Assembly (NCBI GenBank): GCA_002399285.1
Contig: DHDI01000030.1
Coordinates: 1-41,391 of the forward strand
Length of the DNA: 41,391 nt
Source: Thermoanaerobacterales bacterium UBA4880
GTDB lineage: Bacteria; Bacillota; Thermoanaerobacteria; Thermoanaerobacterales; UBA4877
Direction: 5' to 3'
The notes beneath the pieces were generated by a model. That model was not told the DNA's origin and searched no databases. It saw only the letters and a program-made list of their open reading frames with translations. The translations under genes and the position numbers were made by a program. Position 1 is the first letter of the stretch; every line of letters begins with the position of its first letter. This document shows positions 24,121 through 30,012 of the stretch, one piece after another.

Positions 24121-24283
24121 CGGATGCGGCGTGCTGTTTTAGCAAACGTAAGTTCGATTGCTTAGCAGACACGCTGTTTATTAATATTTGTGATTTGCAA
24201 AAACAATTACGGATGCCTGTTTGGTCACACAATAATCGCGGCAATGTCCCTCTGCGACCGCATCCGACAATGAGTTCTGGAGG
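24121..24283 (+). promoter_or_regulatory. Structured 5' leader of the CarD-like gene, candidate RNA switch
   Basis: CGGATGCGG (24121-24129) is the exact complement of CCGCATCCG (24258-24266), nine pairs closing a domain of about 145 bases. Inside is a long hairpin (24129-24174) of GCGTG/CACGC, CTG/CAG and AGCAA/TTGCT. CGGATGC occurs a second time at 24210-24216, so the 3' strand GCATCCG could pair with either copy. The 3' strand ends 12 bases before the GGAGG ribosome site (24279-24283). I do not recognise it as a known riboswitch class. Pairing is by eye; no folding was run. Confidence 0.5.
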
Positions 24284-24291
24284 TAAATGGT

Positions 24292-24840
24292 ATGTATGAG
24301 ATCGGTAGTTTGCTTATTCATGAAAATGCCGGAATATGCAAGGTAAAAAATATATCGATGCACAGGTTATCAAGGGAAAAGGAGAGTCAGCTTTACTATA
24401 CCTTGCAGCCCCTATACCAGCAATGTATAATTTATACTCCGGTGAATGGAGGTAAAGTATTCCTGCGGCCCATTATCTCCAAAGAAGAAGCCGAGCGTCT
24501 GATAGACATGATACCCTCTATTCAGGCAGAGCCCTATAACACCAAGGCAACGAGCCAGCTGTCTGGATATTATGAATCATTGCTGAAGACACATAAATGT
24601 ATGGATTTAATAAAGCTCACCATGTCCTTACATGCTAAAAAGCAGGAAGTTGAGGACCAAAATCGTAAGTTTGGCGCCATAGATGAAAAATTCATGAAGC
24701 GGGCTGAAGAGCTTTTATTCGGCGAATTAGCAGCCGCACTTGGTATAACTAAAGATGAAGTACCGGAATATATCGCATCGCGCGTCGATGCTTTAGTTGA
24801 AGACGAGGCTGAAAATGACGACGGCGAGGATGATCTATGA
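24292..24840 (+). CDS. CarD/CdnL-like RNA polymerase-binding regulator
   Basis: 182 residues. The N-terminal domain (1-60, MYEIGSLLIHENAGICKVKN) is a divergent CarD/TRCF RNA polymerase-interaction domain. The helical C-terminal part (about 70-160) matches the CarD C-terminal domain (SKEEAERLIDMIPSI, LSGYYESLLKTHKCMDLIKL). The last 20 residues are strongly acidic (VEDEAENDDGEDDL). In other bacteria CarD/CdnL proteins stabilise open complexes at sigma-A promoters; Firmicute paralogues are less studied. Relative to usual CarD it has an insertion of charged residues after KKQEVEDQNRK and an acidic tail. GGAGG lies eight bases before the ATG. It is monocistronic, with its own promoter, leader and terminator. 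Confidence 0.85.
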   Translation: MYEIGSLLIHENAGICKVKNISMHRLSREKESQLYYTLQPLYQQCIIYTPVNGGKVFLRPIISKEEAERLIDMIPSIQAEPYNTKATSQLSGYYESLLKTHKCMDLIKLTMSLHAKKQEVEDQNRKFGAIDEKFMKRAEELLFGELAAALGITKDEVPEYIASRVDALVEDEAENDDGEDDL

Positions 24841-24854
24841 CCCCGGATAAATAA

Positions 24855-24892
24855 TTAAAATGACATATGCGAAAATGCATATGTCATTTTAA
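24855..24892. terminator. Bidirectional terminator between the CarD-like and DUF1275 genes
   Basis: TTAAAATGACATATGC and GCATATGTCATTTTAA form 16 perfect pairs around a six-base loop, with A/T runs built into both ends. It serves the two convergent transcription units. Confidence 0.85.
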
Positions 24893-24924
24893 TTTTCATG
24901 TATTTTCTTCTCCAACGCCGCTCT

Positions 24925-25617
24925 TCATTCAGCTCTTGCCCGGCCGGTCCCAAAAGAAGCGCCGGAGATCAATAAAACAGCCGTTAATATTATGGGTGTA
25001 AAGAGAACGGCATACCTGCCCCATCTCATAGAGAAAACTGTTCCCAATGACCCGCCGGCCGCAAAACATACGACAAATAAAATATATCTTAACGACGCTG
25101 CTTTTAATTCTTTATTATGCGGCTTCAATATATAGGAACACGACCACTTTGCAGCGTTATATAAATTCCCGGTGGACATAATGGTAAAAAACTTGTTTCC
25201 CCCATAGTCCCCGAATATCTCCACCTGCGCAGAACAGGCAAATGATATCAGCATGTTGGCAAAATTATTTTGTTCCGCCGGCAGCAGCCCTGCCAATGCC
25301 AAGATGACGGCTTCCAAAAGTATAATATCTCTTTTATAGCGAAGGATATCGGTATTTAATAACTCCTTTAACAGCACCGTGGCAAATGCTCCCAGGATGA
25401 ATGCAATAATGGGCCATAGGTATGATAATGCTTTTGAATAGTCGCCTTCGATCATATTCATGCTTAGGAGCACCACATTTCCGGTTTGAACATTGGCAAA
25501 AACATTTCCTCTGCATATAAACGTGTATATGTCCAGATAGCCGCCCAATATCGTCAAAATCAGCCCCATTAATAACTTTGGATCCACTTTTTTTAATTTC
25601 ATTATATCTGTGTCCAT
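24925..25617 (-). CDS. DUF1275 (YoaK-like) membrane protein
   Basis: 230 residues, about six hydrophobic segments. The N-terminal GGYLDIYTFICRGNVFANVQTGN motif (about residues 25-47) is the DUF1275 signature (GYLDA-TF-G-FANMQTGN). Later the MSTGNLYNAAKW segment repeats the TGN theme. Function of the family is not established; a transport role is often guessed. It is the last gene of PTS cluster 2, 14 bases after nagA, an unusual partner for a PTS operon. The ribosome site is weak; an alternative ATG five codons later is possible. It may export or take up a related compound, but nothing in the sequence shows this. Confidence 0.85.
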   Translation of the reverse strand: MDTDIMKLKKVDPKLLMGLILTILGGYLDIYTFICRGNVFANVQTGNVVLLSMNMIEGDYSKALSYLWPIIAFILGAFATVLLKELLNTDILRYKRDIILLEAVILALAGLLPAEQNNFANMLISFACSAQVEIFGDYGGNKFFTIMSTGNLYNAAKWSCSYILKPHNKELKAASLRYILFVVCFAAGGSLGTVFSMRWGRYAVLFTPIILTAVLLISGASFGTGRARAE

Positions 25618-25631
25618 TTATCCGAAAATCT

Positions 25632-26825
25632 TCATGAGACACTCAATAGGTTTTTCATATCTTTGTTGTAAAGAGGTTGGGCATTGCTTGAATCATATAC
25701 CTTTACCCCTCCGACATAGGTTGCAATTACGTTAAAATCGCCGTCGATGATCACAAAATCAGCATCCTTTCCGTTCTTTATGCTCCCCTTGTGATCATAA
25801 ATATTAAACAGCTCCGCAGGATTCTTCGATGACAGATTCAAAACAGTCTCCAAAGGCAATCCATGTATATCGACTAAATTCTTGATCCCACACAGCACGC
25901 TTTTACCGCCGCCGCTGATGGTGCCGTCATCCAGATAGACAGATCCGTCCGCGCCTATATTTCTTTCCCTGCCGCGGGCAAAATATCTGCCCTTGGGAAG
26001 CCCGGCCAGCTCGGATGAATCGGATATCAGTATGAATCTATCCAGGCTCTTTATTCTGAAGAAAATATCTATGGTCTCCTTGCAAACATGTACATGATCG
26101 GCGTTTAATTCAAGATAAACGTTGGGGTCAAGTAAAAGCGCGCCCCATGTCCCGGCATCCCTTTGATGGATCGGCCGCATTGAATTGCCGAAATGGCTTG
26201 CACTTTTAATTCCCTTCGCAATACCCTGCCTCATCTCTTCATATCTGCAGTCGGTGTGTCCGCAGGCCAACACGACGTTTTTTTCTTTTAAGAATTCTAT
26301 GCTTTCGTCCAGATTATCCAGTTCCGTTGAAAGCGACATATATTTCAGCTCGCCCTTGGCTGCGTCCCACATCCTTTTAGTATATTCCAGGCTGGGCCTT
26401 TCCCAAACGAACCCTTTTGAAGCGCCCATATATTTTTCTGCCCTATATGGTCCTTCCGCTTGGATCCCCAATATTTCCGCACCGTTATTTTTTTCATTAT
26501 GAATAAAGTCCGCGACCATGGACATAGAGTCCAACTCCTGAGTTGTCGCCAACACGCCCGTTACTCCCGTGCCGGCCAGGCCTTTGGTGTAGCCGTGCAG
26601 CTCGTCCATACTGGAACAAGTGGCGCTGTACCCCATTATCCCGTGATTATGGATGTCAATGATCCCCGGGATTATCGTATATGAGCTGTAATCAATCACA
26701 GTCTTGTTATCTGCAGGATCATTTTTTACAATATCGCCAAACTTACCGTCTTCCACGATTAAACTTTGCTTGTCAAATACTTGGTTCTCTCCATACAGTT
26801 TCTTAAATGAATAAACCTGTTTCAT
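25632..26825 (-). CDS. nagA: N-acetylglucosamine-6-phosphate deacetylase (NagA family)
   Basis: 397 residues, cytosolic amidohydrolase that removes the acetyl group from an N-acetylhexosamine 6-phosphate. Metal and substrate motifs: PGIIDIHNHGIMGY (HxH-type), the QAEGPYRAEKYMGA glutamate, ACGHTDCRYEEM, SASHFGNSMRPIHQRDAG, LNADHVHV, and the catalytic aspartate in FILISDSSELAG. The reading frame stays open 153 bases upstream, but that part looks non-coding and carries a hairpin. I set the start at the ATG giving MKQVYSF, 11 bases after AGGAGG; a nearer ATG three codons earlier is only two bases from it. Placed after IIA-IIC-IID-IIB, it suggests an N-acetylated amino sugar as PTS substrate. No nagB or agaS lies in this operon. 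Confidence 0.9.
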   Translation of the reverse strand: MKQVYSFKKLYGENQVFDKQSLIVEDGKFGDIVKNDPADNKTVIDYSSYTIIPGIIDIHNHGIMGYSATCSSMDELHGYTKGLAGTGVTGVLATTQELDSMSMVADFIHNEKNNGAEILGIQAEGPYRAEKYMGASKGFVWERPSLEYTKRMWDAAKGELKYMSLSTELDNLDESIEFLKEKNVVLACGHTDCRYEEMRQGIAKGIKSASHFGNSMRPIHQRDAGTWGALLLDPNVYLELNADHVHVCKETIDIFFRIKSLDRFILISDSSELAGLPKGRYFARGRERNIGADGSVYLDDGTISGGGKSVLCGIKNLVDIHGLPLETVLNLSSKNPAELFNIYDHKGSIKNGKDADFVIIDGDFNVIATYVGGVKVYDSSNAQPLYNKDMKNLLSVS

Positions 26826-26909
26826 CCTCTCCATGACCTCCTTAACGTTTAATAAATCAAATGATGCGTCTCGAAATTCTTTATCAAAACACCGGGCTGC
26901 AAAAGATAC

Positions 26910-26962
26910 GGCAGAAGCAAAAACGCCTGCTTCATTCAGGTTACGCGTTATTCGCTTCTGCC
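26910..26962 (-). other. Intercistronic stem-loop between IIB and nagA (cluster 2)
   Basis: GGCAGAAGC and GCTTCTGCC, nine perfect pairs, enclose a second small hairpin CCTG/CAGG followed by CGTTTTT. The inner part resembles a weak terminator and the outer helix resembles a processing hairpin, so this gap may set a lower level of nagA than of the PTS genes. Confidence 0.4.
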
Positions 26963-26987
26963 ACCGTAAAAGACACATAGTTAAAAC

Positions 26988-27479
26988 TTATTTTGAATCC
27001 ATATGGCGTATGACCTCGTTCAGATTCGTTTTGGCCTGGTCGGGAAGCCACTGAGCCTCCAACACGACTCCCAGTTCGTCAAGCTTTTTCCACGATTGTA
27101 TTTCCTCGGGGCCGGCATATACTCCCTTAGTCAAGTTGACCTTCCCCTCGCTTGCACGGATATTGCCCACATTGACTTTTGGCAGGTTTATTCCCGCTTC
27201 AATTAATCTCACCAGTGCCTGAGGACCTTTCACCAATAATATCACATTGTCGCCGGTAAATTTCTGTTCCAATAACTGCTTGGCAGCGTCGTCTACGGAA
27301 AGTATCGTGGAAGTGACGCCCGCCGGCGTAGCCATTTTTAACAGAGTCCGCTGCATACTGTTATTTGCGGTCTCATCATCCGCCACGACAATATGAGTAC
27401 CTCCCACAGTACGAGTCCAGCCAATTACAACCTGTCCATGGATCAAACGATCATCAACACGGGCCAATACAATTTTCAT
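26988..27479 (-). CDS. PTS mannose/fructose/sorbose-family IIB component (cluster 2)
   Basis: 163 residues, cytosolic phosphocarrier. MKIVLARVDDRLIHGQVVIG places the phosphorylated histidine at His14; TRTVGGTHIVVADD and the GNIRASEGKVNLTKGVYAG segment are typical of the family. The start has GGGGGG seven bases upstream. It follows IID after 139 bases and precedes nagA after about 160 bases, so it is the fourth PTS gene here, whereas IIB is second in cluster 1. Phospho-IIB should also signal to PRD2 of the cluster 2 activator. Confidence 0.93.
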   Translation of the reverse strand: MKIVLARVDDRLIHGQVVIGWTRTVGGTHIVVADDETANNSMQRTLLKMATPAGVTSTILSVDDAAKQLLEQKFTGDNVILLVKGPQALVRLIEAGINLPKVNVGNIRASEGKVNLTKGVYAGPEEIQSWKKLDELGVVLEAQWLPDQAKTNLNEVIRHMDSK

Positions 27480-27618
27480 CGTTTTCCCCCCTACCGTAAG
27501 TAATCAATATAATGTCCATAATGCTGCCGGTTTCAAATAGTTGAGCAGTCAAACTCAATATTTATCCGCCGCAGAATTTATCCCTCGTTTACAGGTACTA
27601 TCTTAAACAACAAATGGC

Positions 27619-28452
27619 TTACATAATAATTCCCAAAGAACCAAGTACCATTCCTATCACGATCATAACAACCATGATTATATTGGCATTGATACCTTTT
27701 TTTACAGATTTATAGACGAGCAAAGTAGCAAGCAGCGGCAGCGCCTTGGGTAAAATTCCATCCAGCATCTCTTGTACGGATATGGTCGCCTTCTGCATAG
27801 TGTAAACCAGCGGAGTCTGTATTTTGAGCCAACTGGCCACCAGAGCGCCTAAAACCATCAAGCCGACGACAGTAGCTGCCTCCATCCATTTTTGGATCTC
27901 CATACCTTCCATTTTCTCTAAAAATTTATTGGACAGTTTGTACCCCGAAGATATTCCCTGCCACTGGATCCAAAAGTGTATTATGTTCATTGTCACTATA
28001 AAGAAGATCGGTGCTAAAAAATTACCGGCAAGCGCCATGGAGACTGATATGCCTGCAATTATCGGCCGTAGTGCGGTGAAGAACAGAGAATCCCCAATTC
28101 CCGCCAGCGGACCCATTAGTCCTCCCTTTACGGCTTGGATGCTCTCTTCATCAATGGAAGATTGCCTGTTTGCCAAGCGTTCTTCCATTGAAGCCACTAT
28201 CCCGAAGATAATGCCCGACGTCCATGCATTCGTATTAAAAAAGGTCAAGTGACGCTTATATGCGGCTGCACGGTCATCTTTACTTTTATATAACTTGTTT
28301 ATGATGGGAAGCATGGCCCAGCAAAATCCCAGACCCTGCATACGCTCAAAGTTGAACGCACCCTGCAGATTTAAAGAACGGAAAAACAACGTGCGCAAAT
28401 CCTTTTTATCCAGCTTTGGTGCTGCATCATTATGAGTTAAGTTATTTTCCAC
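27619..28452 (-). CDS. PTS mannose/fructose/sorbose-family IID component (cluster 2)
   Basis: 277 residues, membrane partner of IIC. It has LRTLFFRSLNLQGAFNFERM, MLPIINKLY, the GPLAGIGDSLFFTALRPI block, and C-terminal hydrophobic helices. The start is set at a GTG eight bases after GGGG; an earlier GTG overlaps that ribosome site. Thirteen bases separate it from IIC. Its similarity to the cluster 1 IID is clear but moderate, so the clusters are not a recent duplication. Confidence 0.92.
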   Translation of the reverse strand: MENNLTHNDAAPKLDKKDLRTLFFRSLNLQGAFNFERMQGLGFCWAMLPIINKLYKSKDDRAAAYKRHLTFFNTNAWTSGIIFGIVASMEERLANRQSSIDEESIQAVKGGLMGPLAGIGDSLFFTALRPIIAGISVSMALAGNFLAPIFFIVTMNIIHFWIQWQGISSGYKLSNKFLEKMEGMEIQKWMEAATVVGLMVLGALVASWLKIQTPLVYTMQKATISVQEMLDGILPKALPLLATLLVYKSVKKGINANIIMVVMIVIGMVLGSLGIIM

Positions 28453-28465
28453 TATTTTCACCCCT

Positions 28466-29206
28466 TTACGAATTTGACGACGTTTTTCTGGTAGCCAATA
28501 AAATTGCCAACGCTACTGCAATTACGGCAACCCCGGTAATACCGAATGCCGGTACATATGCGACTATTGCGAACCCTATAAAGAAATATGGCATGAGCTT
28601 CTTTGCTCCCAGACTGTTGAGCAGTAATCCGAATCCCAATGCGGGCAGCATATTGCCGACTGCCTGGATACCGGACATGATGGTCTTGGGAATAGCCGTT
28701 GTCAATCCCGCTATCGCGCCGGCGCCGAAATATAAGGCTATAAAAGTCGGTATGACATAGGAGAGGAAATGGACAAGATTGCCCAGCGTCAGCATCATGG
28801 AAATTCCCTTTGAATCCCCTTCCTCCGCATACTTATCAGCACGGTGAACAAAAACCGGACAGATAACTTTAGCAAACAGTTCGAATGTAGTTGCAACTAC
28901 GGCAGCCGGAACTGCAACTACCAAAGCCGCCGCAACTCCCTTTCCGGTCAAAATAGCCGTTACTGTACCCAGCACACTCGCCACCACAATATTTTGAGGA
29001 ACTGCTCCTCCTATTGGCGCTGCGCCTATAAATATTAGTTCAAGAGATGCGCCGACCATCAGCCCCGTGTTGAGATCTCCCAATATCAATCCAATCAGCG
29101 GGCCTACGACTATAGGCCTCTCTAATTGCATTTCGCCCAACATACGCCGCTGCATATACAGCAGTCCGGTCACAATACTGATTAAAAGAGCGGTACTTAA
29201 ATTCAT
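28466..29206 (-). CDS. PTS mannose/fructose/sorbose-family IIC component (cluster 2)
   Basis: 246 residues, strongly hydrophobic sugar permease. The diagnostic segment MLGEMQLERPIVVGPLIGLI then LGDLNTGLMVGASLELIFIG lies near residues 22-61, followed by APIGGAVPQN. I set the start at the ATG preceded by AAGGAGG (six bases). An open extension of 25 codons upstream is a hairpin-containing intergenic segment and does not look coding. It lies directly before IID and 129 bases after IIA. Confidence 0.93.
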   Translation of the reverse strand: MNLSTALLISIVTGLLYMQRRMLGEMQLERPIVVGPLIGLILGDLNTGLMVGASLELIFIGAAPIGGAVPQNIVVASVLGTVTAILTGKGVAAALVVAVPAAVVATTFELFAKVICPVFVHRADKYAEEGDSKGISMMLTLGNLVHFLSYVIPTFIALYFGAGAIAGLTTAIPKTIMSGIQAVGNMLPALGFGLLLNSLGAKKLMPYFFIGFAIVAYVPAFGITGVAVIAVALAILLATRKTSSNS

Positions 29207-29237
29207 TTTCTTCCTCCTTAATATAATATTTTTTGGT

Positions 29238-29256
29238 TTGCCGCTAAATTCGGCAA
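29238..29256 (-). other. Small stem-loop between IIA and IIC (cluster 2)
   Basis: TTGCCG and CGGCAA arms with a seven-base loop, about 30 bases before the IIC start. There is no T-run, so a role in mRNA processing is more likely than termination. Confidence 0.35.
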
Positions 29257-29335
29257 GCGTTTTACATCTGTCAAAAGACATATATCCTTCAGTCCATGAT
29301 CTCTAAAATTTACAATTTCCAAACATTGATTTTTA

Positions 29336-29755
29336 TCAGCATTCCTTCTTCAGCTCTTCGCGGAATACTTCTCCGATATTCATGATGCTTCCATGGGCAG
29401 ATTGTTCCACATGCTTTGCCAATTGGTAAATATCCATAGTGTTTCTCATCAGCAGTGCTTCGACTAACATTGCCAGATTGACGCCGGACACCACCTGCAC
29501 CATATCGTTGTCCAACGCAATGGAAGCTGCCACCCGTGCCGGACTGCCTCCGGGCATGTCCACAAGACAGAGCACGCCGTCCTTTGTATCTATCCCGGAT
29601 AATGTTGATTTGATAGTCCTTTCCAGATCCTCGACCCCCTGGCCGGGTAAAAAGCTTATAGTTTCTGCCCCGTCCGTATGACCGCTTATCATATCAGCCG
29701 TTTTTTTCAATTCCCTTCCGAGTTGTCCGTGTGTTACAAGCAGAACCTCGATCAT
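29336..29755 (-). CDS. PTS mannose/fructose/sorbose-family IIA component (cluster 2)
   Basis: 139 residues. His9 in MIEVLLVTHGQLGRELKK is the site phosphorylated by HPr; DGVLCLVDMPGGSPARVAASIA is the second conserved segment (PGGSP type) and VSGVNLAMLVEALL follows. The start has GGAGGGGGG a few bases upstream. First gene after the sigma-54 promoter, with a 35-base leader. Confidence 0.93.
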   Translation of the reverse strand: MIEVLLVTHGQLGRELKKTADMISGHTDGAETISFLPGQGVEDLERTIKSTLSGIDTKDGVLCLVDMPGGSPARVAASIALDNDMVQVVSGVNLAMLVEALLMRNTMDIYQLAKHVEQSAHGSIMNIGEVFREELKKEC

Positions 29756-29801
29756 AAAGTTCCCCCCTCCGATGTTATATTTTATTGTCACATATATTTA
29801 A

Positions 29802-29817
29802 AGCAATATACGTGCCA
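29802..29817 (-). promoter_or_regulatory. Sigma-54 promoter of PTS cluster 2
   Basis: Minus strand TGGCACGTATATTGCT matches the consensus TGGCACG-N4-TTGCW at every defined position. The predicted transcription start is near 29790. Confidence 0.92.
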
Positions 29818-29844
29818 AGACACTGGCATGCAAAATCCATACCG

Positions 29845-29889
29845 ATCAACTGCATGATAAACGGAGTTTATCTTCAGCAGGCTGTTGAT
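29845..29889. promoter_or_regulatory. Candidate enhancer dyad for the cluster 2 activator
   Basis: A perfect core dyad GATAAAC-GGA-GTTTATC (29856-29872) lies inside broader arms ATCAAC ... GTTGAT with CTGC ... GCAG between. It is centred about 75 bases upstream of the predicted sigma-54 start, a usual place for an activator-binding site. No T-run follows, so it is not a terminator. Confidence 0.55.
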
Positions 29890-29913
29890 ATTGGCACCGT
29901 TCATGGATCCCCT

Positions 29914-29940
29914 ATAAAAAAAGGACCTTTTGGTCCAAAA
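29914..29940 (-). terminator. Terminator of the cluster 2 LevR-like gene
   Basis: Minus strand: TTTTGGACC-AAAA-GGTCC followed by seven T. It lies about 75 bases after the activator stop codon. Confidence 0.8.
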
Positions 29941-30012
29941 TATATAATGACTACCCTATATTTTTATTACAAGACTCTGCGGAGACACTGCAAAGACACT
30001 AAATAATAATGA

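Noticed and set aside
24181..24363. A 60-residue minus-strand reading frame opposite the CarD leader
   Set aside because: It overlaps the CarD start codon in antisense, has no ribosome site, and the sequence is better explained by RNA pairing.
2229..29755. The two PTS clusters as a recent tandem duplication
   Set aside because: Gene order differs (IIA-IIB-IIC-IID versus IIA-IIC-IID-IIB), accessory enzymes differ, and protein similarity is moderate only.
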